In this document: one piece after another, positions 52,690 through 63,505 of the stretch
How positions within the stretch are numbered: the first letter of the stretch is position 1
Layout of the letters: each line of letters begins with the position of its first letter
Assembly (NCBI GenBank): GCA_037957365.1
Contig: JARHVA010003260.1
Location: forward strand, 248,001-312,000
DNA length: 64,000 bases
Direction of reading: 5' to 3'
Origin: Torreya grandis
Taxonomy: Eukaryota; Streptophyta; Pinopsida; Cupressales; Taxaceae
Position numbers and translations under genes: made by a program
Notes under the pieces: generated by a model
What the model saw: the letters and a program-made list of their open reading frames with translations, nothing else
Told to the model about the DNA's origin: nothing
Databases searched by the model: none

Positions 52690-53090
52690 TTATGGACCCT
52701 CCATTTTGATGGAGTAACATCCAAACAAGGATTAGGGGTTGGTATCAAGCTTGTTGATTCATAAGAAAATAAATGGATAATACCATAGGTTCTGGTTTCT
52801 ATGCATTAATAATAGATTAGAGTATGAGGCCCTAATTTTGGGATTACAATTTTTACTCAAGAACAATGTCAAGGAATTGCCAGAATACGAAGACTCAAAA
52901 TTGGTGATCAAATAGGTTAGAAATAAATATCAATGAAAATTGTCATATTTAAAGAAATATAAGCATAAAGCCTAGGATCTAATCAAATCACTTTAAGATT
53001 TTAACATATTGGCTATTGTAAGAGAACAAAACTAAGTTGCCAATTCATTGGCTGATTCAATATCAAATTTGGCACTCCTATAAGAGTTAA
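52690..53090 (+). pseudogene. Giant gypsy RNase H placed before RT
   Basis: A second RNase H lies between protease and RT. Motifs: LHFDGVTSKQGLGVG (first Asp), then after a frameshift NNRLEYEALILGLQFLL (Glu), EYEDSKLVIKQVRNKYQ (Asp) and VREQN, VANSLADSIS (last Asp). All four active-site acidic positions are readable. The sequence is of the archaeal-like type used as an extra RNase H in Tat-group gypsy elements, to judge by the LEYEALILGL and SLAD pattern. A linker to about 53300 follows (PSIPKNVEKLQVFDEDQKI). Confidence 0.75.
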
Positions 53091-53559
53091 AAGTGCAAAA
53101 GTTATTTATTGAATTGGTACCTTGTCCCTCAATACCAAAAAATGTTGAAAAACTTCAAGTGTTTGATGAGGATCAAAAGATCATCTAATTTTTGACAAAT
53201 TCAAGATAGTTTGAGTCTCAAATGATTGATGATGAGGAAAGAAGCAATAGGTGACATGAATAGTTGAGTGAAGAGGACGTCATCTAACTAAAAGAGAATC
53301 ATCTCCCACTAAGAATGGTCATCTTGGAAAGGAAATTTTATATATATCCTCAAGCGCAGTAATAGAGGTAACTCATGGTTAATGAATATGAGTTTATCTC
53401 AAAAAAATGTGGGTGATGAAAGAAACACACACCTAATTAATATTGGCTTAAGATGCACCCTAGACAAAAGTTAGAAGGCCAAATAATTGATTATTAGGTA
53501 TAAAGATGTAATTGCATGGACCTATGATGATTTAAGGATATTAAATCCTAAAGTTATCA

Positions 53560-53941
53560 CCCATACAATTCCACTCAAGCTAGATCATAAACCATTTAAG
53601 AAAAGGCAAAGGGTAGTTAATCTTATCTTAGAACCATTGATATAAAAAGAAATAGAGAAGTTGATAATTGCTTGGATAGTTTTTCCTATTAGGCACTCAA
53701 CTTGGGTGGTCAATCTAGTTTTGGTCAGGAAAAAGAGTGGTGGAATTAGACTGTGTGTCAATTTTAGGAACTTAAATAAAGCTTATGAGAAAGACAAGTA
53801 TCCTCTACCCTCTTTAGATGAGGTAATGCAAACTATGAGTGGGTATGAAATGATGTCTTTATTAGATTATTTTTTAGGATATAATTAGGTACTGGTAGAA
53901 TAAGAGGATATGATGAAAACTACATTTACTACAAAATGGGG

Positions 53942-54037
<96 letters not shown>

Positions 54038-54360
54038 AGCAAATGCCATTTGGGTTGATCAATGCTAGAGATACTTTTCAAAGAGTGATGAATCATGCAT
54101 TCTAGGGATTGATAGGCAAATTCATAATTATATACATGGATGATCTCACTATTTTATCTAAAATAGATTTGATCATATTGACCATCTTCAGTCCATTTTT
54201 GAAAGGTGCAGGAAGTTTGGTATATCACTGAACCCCAAAAAGAGTATATTTAACATTATCAAAGGTAAGCTGCTGAGACACATTATCATTAAATATAGGA
54301 TCACCATTGACCTAGATAGAATTCAAGGCATTTCAAAAATAATGTTTTCAAACAACAAAA
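53560..54360 (+). pseudogene. Giant gypsy reverse transcriptase, split by a CA tract
   Basis: RT of the gypsy type: STWVVNLVLVRKKSGGIRLC, VNFRNLNKAYEKDKYPLP, LDYFLGYN, MKTTFTTKWG, then the CA run (53943-54033), then YKQMPFGLINARDTFQRVM and the catalytic IIYMDDLTI at about 54130. The CA tract replaces the few residues normally found between TxWG and Y-x-x-MPFGL and shifts the frame. Catalytic aspartates are kept. Stops near 53887 and 54104 fit lost Gln codons. Confidence 0.88.
53943..54033. repeat. (AC)45 microsatellite inside RT
   Basis: An uninterrupted 91-base AC run. It lies between the codons for KWG and YKQMPFG of the RT. Its length is not a multiple of three relative to the flanking frames, so it disrupts the ORF. 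Confidence 0.97.
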
Positions 54361-54389
54361 ATGAACTGAAGTCCTTCTTTAGAATTTTG

Positions 54390-54960
54390 TGAAGAAATTC
54401 ATATTAGGATTTGTAGAGATTGTCAGACCCCTGAACGTAATTCTCAAGCAGGACACCAAAGTGGAGTAGACACCTAAAGCTAAGATGTCTTTCCAAGACA
54501 TAAAGAAGGCTATTTTGTAGGCCCCAATATTGGTGAGCTCATATTTCACTAAAGTCTTTTTCATGTATTCATTCACTATAGAGCATACCATTACTATCGT
54601 GCTTACGCAAAAGAAGGAAGAAAATAAACACCCTATCAATTTTATGAGCACCAACTTGAAATATGTGGATCTTAGATACTCTATGATTGACAAACAAATA
54701 TTTTAACTTGTCAAAATAGTAAAGAAGTTCAGGCACTACATCCTCTAGAACAAGACCATCACCATAGTACTAGATCCTATGGTCAAGCTTATGCAAGGAT
54801 AAAATAAATTGGGAGAGCATAGAGGTAAATGGATGGAAAAATTGTAGGAGTTTGATATTGAAATAAATCCTAATAAAATAATCAGAGGACAAGGCATTAT
54901 TTAATTGATGATTGATCCAGACCCGTGCATCACCATTGAAGAGTTCTACCAAACATAGGT
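54390..54960 (+). pseudogene. Giant gypsy RT-linked RNase H
   Basis: The RNase H that normally follows the gypsy RT. Readable pieces are FVEIVRPLNVILKQDTKVE, KAKMSFQDIKKAIL, APILVSSYFTKVFFMYSF, TIEHTITIVLTQKKEENKHPI, LRYSMIDKQIF and KWMEKLQEFDIEI (with a TAG at the Q position). The catalytic residues are degraded (YSF where a Asp-containing motif is usual). Stops are frequent. Confidence 0.75.
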
Positions 54961-54989
54961 TTCCCAAGAGGATTAGTATTCAGGTATTA

Positions 54990-56249
54990 TTTAGTTCTTA
55001 CTCATTAGAACATGCCCCCAAGAACTAAAGAGAGAGAAAAAGAGAGCCTTGAGGCTCAAATATGCTCATTATATGATCGAGAAAGGCATCCTCTATAGGA
55101 AAAACTACAAAGGCATCTCTTTAAGATGTGTGTCATGTAAAGAAGCTCAGGAGATCCTAGAAAACTTGCATCAATAAATTGGCAGTGGCCATCCATTTGG
55201 AAATACCACAACCCATAAAATATTTATAAAAGGTTATTATTGGCCAATAATGTTTAAGGATGCTCATTTTCATGTGAGGACATGCCATGAATGCCAAGTT
55301 TTGACAAAAAATAAGGTACATGCAACTATGCCACTACAACCTACAATTGAAGGTAAGCCATTCTCCCAATGGGGCTTAGATTTCATTGGTCTCATAAACC
55401 TAAATTCTTTAGTTGGGTACAAGTTTTTTCTTACTCTTATATATTATTACATTAGATGGACTAAGATAGAAGCTACCAGGAACTCAAGAGCCCAAGATGT
55501 GATCAATTTTCTTGAAGAGCATATGACAACCAGATTTGGCACACCTATTTCTTTGGTTTGTGACAATAGTATAACATTTCAATCAACTAAGTTTACCAAA
55601 TGGGACCATAATAATTAGATCACAATTAGATCATCTTCCAATCATTACCCACAAGGGAATGGATTGGTTGAGTCAATTGACAAGAACCTCATAGAAGCAA
55701 TCAAGAATTTAGCCATAGATAAGCCCAAGGAGTGGTATCTCTTACTGAAAAATGCACTCTAGGTAGATCAGACTCAATATAAGCAGGCCCTTAAAGCCTC
55801 ACCATATCTGCATGTTTATGGGAAATAACTAGTGTTTCCAGTCATGTTGAAGCTACCAACATATCAATTTATGCAAAAATACATGGAGCCCAATGAGAAG
55901 ACAAAGTCTAGATTACTAGATATCATTGAAATATAAGATTTTAGGAATGAGGCATTACAAAAATTTAGTAGACACTAGAACATAGTCACAATATGGTTTG
56001 TTAAGAGAGCAAAATCTAAAGCATTCAATATTTTTGATCTAGTCTGTTATGAGATAAAGCCCATGAAAAGAAAGAAATGCATGAGAAGTTCACCTCACTA
56101 TGGATAGGACCTTATCAGATCTTTGATATCTTGGGTAATAATGCATTCATTTAAAATACCTCTAAGATAGAGATTTTACATATCTAGTCAATGGATTTTT
56201 TTTGAAGCATTACTTCATGGTTGCTCCATCTGAAGAGGCCTCTAAGTAA
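54990..56249 (+). pseudogene. Giant gypsy integrase
   Basis: Integrase with an HHCC zinc finger (LHQ, GHPFG, then CHECQ, 55170-55305) and a DDE core. First Asp is in WGLDFIGL (about 55380), second in VCDNSITF (about 55560), Glu in GLVESIDKN (about 55670). The triad is intact. TAG/TAA stops occur at Gln-like positions, and the C-terminal part (TIWFVKRAKSKAF, EIKPMKRKK) is basic. I see no chromodomain, which fits non-chromovirus (Tat-type) elements. The frame ends SEEASK at TAA 56247-56249. Confidence 0.85.
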
Positions 56250-57280
56250 CAATAGATGTTCTGGTAGAGGTAGGAGTAGGTTAGATTTGATTTATTAGTT
56301 ATCTTCCTGCTTTCAGTCATTTAATTCCATTAAAATAGTTTATGCTTTCTATATGATCCACTTTTAATTTTCATAGTTTGCTTTGCTTACTCTAGTGTTT
56401 TTGTTTTGGATAGTTTTTCCTAATTTATAGGATAGTTTTTCTTTGATTTCATGGAAATTGATCACTCCTAGTATAATTAAACAATTTCCTATGTGTTTTG
56501 AATCCAACTCAAATCAATGGGTATTGCATCTTGTAGTTCAAAATTCTTAATCCAGGTAAGTAATGAGAGAGTTAGCCATGATAATGTTACAAAGCTAATG
56601 ATTCCATTAGGTATGTAAAATTTGCTCCCATAGTTTCATGCAAATTTAAAAATCTCGCCTTATCCCATTGAGTCAAATACACATAAAATGCTAATTCTTG
56701 TTTGAGGTATTAACCATTTACATGGGTAAAAGTTGATAGAGATATTTTGATTAACCAAATTTTACTAAGACCAGTTCATGGTGGTCACCTTCATCCCTCT
56801 TTCATTAAAAAAACTAAAAAAGAAAAATTAAAGATATAATTCAAAAGGTTTAGAAGAAAATCAAAGAGGATTATAATCCTACATGATGAAATAAGATCAA
56901 TGTATCATGCATCATAGAAAATATGAAAGAAAAGAGAAAATGTGATCAAAGGTATCTTTGTCAAGGCTATGGATGCCTGAATAGTAGCAGAGTAATGCCT
57001 GAGTTCCCCAATGTCTATGCACCTGACATATAATCAAAATGAAACCTATAGCTCACCCCATGTCTTTGTCTTTGATAAGGAATAAAGAATATCACTTTCC
57101 CACACACAGGTCCAAGGTATAAGTGAAGTTAGTATGTTACATGGAATTATTAAGAGTCTCTTTTTATTTTTTGATTTAATCATTTATTCTAGTATGGTTC
57201 ATGGTTGATATTGGAATTGCAAAACTAGAGATTTTGGGTTCTTGAAAACTCAAGAGTTTTCATCCTTGTGAGTCACCATT
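56250..57280 (+). other. Giant gypsy 3' untranslated region
   Basis: About 1 kb between pol and the 3' LTR with no coding signal. The expected polypurine tract directly before the LTR is not evident. Instead a perfect hairpin (GAAAACTC, AA, GAGTTTTC; 57244-57261) lies 19 bases before the LTR. Confidence 0.55.
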
Positions 57281-60200
57281 TGTTGTATTTAACACACTCC
57301 ACCTTGGATTTTATTTAAAAAGTGGGGACCCCCTTTGTTTTTTAGAGGACTTATTTATTATTTGGGTTGTGTGTGTGTTTGGGCTGGTTCTTACTATCTG
57401 TAGAAACTTGATGTTTTGGACATTGAATCATGTTTGGTGCACCTATTTTCCATTTGAAAGGACTTGTTGAAACTAATCTATTAATGAAAATTTGGGAAGA
57501 ATTGTTATGTATGATAGGAATTCGGGTTTACTTATTTGAATTATTTTACTTAGAGTTGTTTATTTAGGAACTTTTTATTTGGAATTTTAGATACTTTGGG
57601 TCTTTGATATTTTGTTCTTTGAAAAAAATTTAGTCTAATTTTTTTTGGCCGAGAACTTTATTTCAAAATTTGTTATGATTGGCAGCTTTTTGGTTGACAA
57701 ATTTTCTTTGGATCATTTTGTTCGACACTTTTTATGTGGTAACTTTATACTTCATAAACTTTGGTCTTCAAAAGGTTTTGGTCTTCGAGACTTTATCTTC
57801 GATAAATTTCATTTATAAGGTTTTTGTTCAGGGACTTTCTCCATGGTAGCTTCCTCCTAAATGAAAATATCTCTAAAGATCACTTAGTCTTTAATAACTA
57901 TTCCTTTGATGACTCTCATTCAGAGCCTTTAGTTTGGGAACTTTCCCTTCAATGAATTTTAGACAAATTTTTCCAAATGGATATATTCAAAGAGCATTTT
58001 GATTTTAGGGTCTTTTGCTTGTAATATTAAGCTCACCATATCATATAATTAGGCTCAAGGGCAAAGGTCAACCCCTAGCTAGACATTATAATGACAAGTT
58101 TTATATGAAGAAGTAACACCATGGCACCTTGAATGAGTAAGCATACTACATGGCATGCCCATTAGGCCTATGTGGTCAAGTTTGAATGAATGAAGGTGAT
58201 GAGATTGTAGATATTGGCATTTAAATGTCAATGAATTGGAATGAATGCAAAAAAATATAACATCAATCCCCCAACTGAATTCACCTCATTTGATTTTCAA
58301 TAACTTGAGTGCACATAGCCAACTACAATTTCAAAAGCCCTAGTTGTATTTAAAATGATTTGTAGTTTATGAAACATAGACTTAAACCACCATTTTCAAA
58401 ATCTTTCATCACACCAACATCAACTTACAACAATGATGTCTTCATCTAGGGCATATAAGGGAGCTCCACCACCATCTAGTTTTTTCATAAAAGACTCCAC
58501 AAAATAGTTAGACATGATTTTTGACACAATTAGGTTCAACGATATCCAAACCAGTTACTTAGTTCTATGGGAGATCATAGAGAATGTTGATCCATTAACA
58601 TACGAGGATGAGTATCAGTAGAGGAGAAATAACTTACAACTGACTTGATTCCATTCAAATGCCAGGCACTGTACTACATAGCCACCAACTAAAAGTCATA
58701 CCATGCATCAACTTGCTATGAGACTTATTTTTTGAAAAGCAAAATTGTAGATGCTGGTTATCTACACTACATCAATAATAACATAATTATTGCATACATA
58801 TCTAGAGATACATTTATGAGGTATTTAAGTCTACCCATTCCAAATGCTACATTTAATTTACATAGTGTAGTCACTTGGAATAAAAATAATAATGTGGAGC
58901 AAGAAATAGGGAAGTGGCTTCTCATAGGTGACACTTTTACTATCAAGGAACATACCAAGAATCTATCCCCATCACCTACTTTAGATGGGAATTTATAGTG
59001 GTATGGCATTATTTAATCAACTTTTTAGACACCCAAGTATTCATTTCCTATATCTAGAATGGATAAGCCTACTTGACCAGGTCATTACTTCAGAGTACAC
59101 CTATGCATTGGGGGAGGTCATCAATCCTTTCTTGCATGAATAGATTCTACACAAAGATAAGAGACCTTACGGTGGAAATTTATAAATGATGTCATACCTC
59201 TTAGATGCAATCATGGGGACTGTTTATGGACATAATGGGGTTTTATGGAATCCAAACCTTTCTAAATAAAATATGTGACTTCTATTCCTTTATCCACATA
59301 TATGCATATGTAAGGAACATTACCAAAATAACAAAGGACCTGTATCCTTAGGTTTAGATGACCATTCATGGCTAGCCTTTACCCAATATTTTAAAGAGCA
59401 TTACCAAAGTACTCATGAACTTGGGTGACTATAATCTATACCTAGATTTTAAAGTCATCATGGTTTTTGGACATAGGTTAGACACTCTTTAGATTCCCAA
59501 GTTTGTCCCTGATAAAATTTTTGACCAAGAGTTTTCCTTCCAATTATGGAATGATATAGATGAAGATTTGACAAAGAGTAAGAATTTTTTTTCCATGACT
59601 CCTATATCACTATTGGGAGGATGAAATATACCTTCATGAGACATTTAAGAGAAGTTGGGAATGTAAGGAAGGATTATGCATTGGATACTCTACCTCACAA
59701 GGAGTGGGACCCCCATAAGAGATTACAAAAAAAGATTCACAACCTTGCCATCCCATACAAATATGAGCCATTTGATCATGACTTACTATTATTTAATGCC
59801 AAAGATGATGGGGAAGAAAAGGAAAGGGCTAAGACTATGGGATTAAGGAAATACTTATTGAGGGTGATACAAGCAAACCCCTCCCTCACACTTAATCAAG
59901 CCAAATTTAGGATCCCACCACTAGGGGATTGGAGATCCTCTAAATTCTAGAGTGGCAGACCTTATCAATAGCCAATAGACCAAGGCCAAGAACCCAAACA
60001 TCCACCTAATATGATGATAAATCAAAAAGAAAAAAAATAAGTGATAGGGGAACATCAATTGGAGGAGGACATGAAGAAGAGAAAGTGCTATAAGATATTC
60101 CAAATGCAACATAAGAAGAGGAAGAATAGATTCTTCTGGTTTAAACATATACTATTGAACTAAGGAAGGTCAAATAGGAATCAGCAAAAGAGCTAACGTA

Positions 60201-63200
60201 GGAGAAGGATAACATAATGAAGAGGTGGAGATCATTTTCTTGGACTCCTTTTATGAGGAAGAGATGGAACCTACTATGGTAACTCCAACATCCATAAAAT
60301 CTAACATGACTCTTCCCCCTCTTACCCAACAAGTGACTGCTCCACAAGCCATGAAGACAATGCTTTATTATCAAAGAAAGCCAAGGACAAAGAGACCACA
60401 AAATCTAACCATAGAGATAACTAGTGGAGAGGCACAAATTTTAGTTGAAGCTAAGCTAACTCATGAGGTGGATGAGGAAGAGCTATAACAAGCCAAGGTC
60501 TTGAGCTTGCAAGGATTAAAATCAAAGGCACCCATCAGTGGTGAACAATATAGTAAGGGTCCTCTCTTCACTACTACCCTAATCCTTTCTCCTCTTATGT
60601 CATTACCAGTTTATTTGACTATACCTTTTCTAGTTGTTTCTACTTTCACTCCTATAATCACTTTCTATTAGGGGCTTGTTTTCATTTCACCAACCATTGC
60701 TCCTATAGTCTCCATTCATGTAAACATTGATCCTATATTATCCATTCCTATAACCACCATTCCTTCAATCCTGATCTCTACTCCCACTCTTTCAGTCTCC
60801 ACCTCTACCATCATATCCACCAACCAACCCATCACCTAGGTTCACCACTACCTTCTTCAAGACTAGTTCAAACAATAGTAGTAGTGGAAACAAAAAATCC
60901 CCCCAAGAAAAAATAAGTCTATTTTGTACACCCCATACCATAATTCAAGAACATATACTGGTCTAAGATAATTTGGCCCTCAATGACTAAACCATCCACT
61001 GAGCCTGAACCTAAGCCTGAGAAAGATGCACAAATAAAAGCCTAACCATTGGATCCATCAAAGCTGACTCTTTTAGATTAGGCTAAGGATTTATGAGCAT
61101 CAAATTCTAAGAGGCCCAATTTGAATATCATTGAGCTACCCACCATAAGATTGATCTTTGACAAGGCCATGACCTCAATACAAAGGGTCAAGAAGAGAAA
61201 GATAGAAGATAATAGTGACAAAGGCTTAATCCTAAAAGAAAGAGAAGATATTTACTCTTTTAAAGAGACAAGATAGAAAGAAGGGTCAGTCCCCTTATGT
61301 TGAGAACCTCAAGTCATATATGGAGACCCACATTGAAGTGGTATTGGCCATCAATGAGGGAATAAAGCTAGCTAAAAAAGAACTAGAAGAAGAATTGGAG
61401 ACTCTAAGAGAATAACAATAAATAATACGAGTTCCCTCCACCATAGAGAAGGATGTACAGAGTGCAACACTAAGGTTATACATTTTTTTGGATATTATTG
61501 ATTCTTTAAAAGTCTAATTGGATCCACATGTAACTATAGTAACTTAATTATTTAATTTTCTTAAAGAAGATGAAAATAAATTGAATTTCTTGGTGTTGTA
61601 TACTCCTAATAAGACATTTAGCCACTTAAATATGATGACCCCTTTAGAGGTAGATAATGCATTGAATTTAGATATCATAATAACTTAGGAGGCTCAAGAT
61701 TGGGTGAGTGTTACAAAAGCTTTAGTGAATAAGTTTATAGAACAAGAAAAACAAGGAAAAACAAGCAACACAAATTTTTGATGAGCTAAAATTAATAAGA
61801 GGTTGAGATAACAATGAAATGTTGGTAGCCCAAGTTATTTTTTCTTAGATGATTCAACAAGATTCATATAGTTTCAATAAAATTCTACAAGGATTGAGTC
61901 TAGAGGACATTGAAGTAAATCTAAGTACAATGAGGAAGAAACCAATAAAAGTGGAGGTCTTTTAGGTTGGCTTCCCAGCCACCAAGACAGAGTATGCAAG
62001 GCTAATGGAATGGATAGATAGGGTAACTGAACCTCATATCTTTGATATGAGCTTATTTTAAGTAAATCATGCCAAAAGATAGAAACCTTATCAAGAGTTG
62101 GATGCCAAGAAAAAAAGTGACCTTAACACCATCGTCCAGTTTTGCTGCTCAAACCCCACCTACAATGCTAGTTAGAACACCATCATCAAATTCAGTTCCT
62201 CCCAACTCAATGAGTGCCTGAATTCCACCTCTTAGTTTAGCTCTATTTGTCATTCCAGTCCAAGCTATGAGTTCATCCCTAAAAATAATAGGTTCAACTC
62301 TAGTTACCAGCACAACTCTAATTACAACTGCAGTTCCAATAACAACAATAAAAAGTGTCAATCAGGAGCTGATTTAGCCTTAGTCAAAGGTTATTTTTTG
62401 TATAATTTTGAATGTAATAATTACAAATAGATAGTTAAGTCTTGTTACATCCATGTTGTAATTAAAAAAATTATTTTTTCCAGTATGCACAAATTTCATG
62501 TTTGAGATAATATATAAGTTATAACATGTAGTTTTGTACTGAACTAGAACTTAAGTTCTAGTTATTTCTTATAATCAAAGTATTTTTACACTTGGAGGAT
62601 GAAGTGACCCATTCCTCAATTACTTTAAATATATGTAGAACCCTATTTTAAAAGGGTTGAAGTTTTGATCAATATATAGGAAGAGATCAAGAGATTGATT
62701 GTCATGCAACTATGTTTGTTCTTTCTTCTTCCTTTTTTGTGTTAATGAAATTTAAGTTTTTTGTCTATATTTATTCAATAATTTTGAAGTTTTCTAATGC
62801 TATAGATGAATCTAATTATCTTAATTAGTGAATATTGATGTTAGATGTGTAACAACAATTGAGGATTAGTAGGTTTCATTAGTTTAAGTAGTTAGTATAG
62901 GTTGAATTGATAATTCAAGGTGTGAAGAGGTATTTATTTTGGTATAGTCATTTAGGCATGAGCCATAACTACCCTAGACAACTTTATGATTCAAGCTATA
63001 ATCTCTTAGATAAGGTGTGCAACAACATCCCTAAGGAAAGCAACCTTTAATTGAGATAATTGAGCATCCTATACTTGTTTTCCTAAACTGCTAACTATTC
63101 TTGTTCATGAGTGTGCGATAGCTGCAATAAAAAAACACTGGTCTTATATATACTTATCCACTAAATAAATAGTCTTAGAAGTGTCCTTTCAAGAATACAA

Positions 63201-63500
63201 ATCCTTATTTTTTGCCTTACCCTTCTTTCCCTTTTTTGAGTTTCTTTGAGATCTACCCACTATAGAATAATTATCCACACATCCAACTCACTTAGTTATT
63301 AATTTCTATTAGATTTCATGCATCCATCCACAAAACTTGGTTAAAAAACCCACAAGCTCAACCTATTATTCCATCACCTGGTTGTTGTAACCGCATACCT
63401 ACAACTTGTTCCCCAAAGTGGAACCTCGTTCCATAGAGATCCAAAAACATTAGACTACCTCATTTAACCTTCTATGGTGTGCATAAAACCCACATAAAAA
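57281..63500 (+). repeat. Giant gypsy 3' LTR
   Basis: 6.2 kb, the more complete copy. It matches the 5' LTR along its full length apart from three segments missing there (near 60020-60240, about 60841-61690, about 61800-62455). It contains ORF-X, a perfect 22-bp palindrome at 62542-62563, a hairpin at 62640-62660 and a TATA-like CAATATATAGG at 62669-62679, all conserved in position with the 5' LTR. Confidence 0.8.
58433..62430 (+). pseudogene. ORF-X relic inside the 3' LTR, fuller copy
   Basis: About 4 kb of coding-like sequence from ATG 58433. In order: an N-terminal MMSSSRAYKG; INNNIIIAYISRDTFMRYLSLP (58770-58830); RHPSIHFLYLEWISLLDQVI (59030-59085); a long open piece 59621-59947 (YALDTLPHKEWDP, LLLFNAKDDGEEKERAK, LRVIQANPSLTL); a Pro/Thr-rich part; a basic KKRKIED stretch (61190-61210) that could be a nuclear signal; a predicted coiled coil (KLAKKELEEELETLRE, 61360-61411); and a C-terminal part with VEVFxVGFPATKTEYARLMEW (61950-62012). 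Frameshifts separate the pieces, and stops are mostly TAA/TAG at Gln-like positions. I do not recognise the protein. Confidence 0.55.
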
Positions 63501-63505
63501 AAGTA
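63501..63505. repeat. Giant gypsy target duplication, right (putative)
   Basis: AAGTA, matching 45844-45848. It abuts an A run, so chance agreement is possible. Confidence 0.45.

Larger units (their letters stand above)
45849..63500 (+). mobile_element. Giant Ty3/gypsy element with 4.5-6.2-kb LTRs
   Basis: Two long direct repeats (45849-50355 and 57281-63500), both starting TGTTGTATTTAACACACTCC, flank gag and pol. AAGTA occurs just outside both ends (45844-45848, 63501-63505), fitting a 5-bp target duplication, though the right one lies next to an A run. Total length is about 17.65 kb. Internal order is primer-binding site, gag, protease, RNase H, RT, RNase H, integrase, then a 1-kb 3' UTR. 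Long LTRs and two RNase H domains point to the Tat/Ogre side of plant gypsy elements. All coding parts are broken. TTTGGTG follows both LTR copies, so a tandem arrangement cannot be excluded. Confidence 0.8.

Noticed and set aside
60841..61690. Segment missing from the 5' LTR as a spliced intron (GT at the start, AG at the end)
   Set aside because: The joined sequence expected from splicing does not match the 5' LTR at the junction; deletion fits better.
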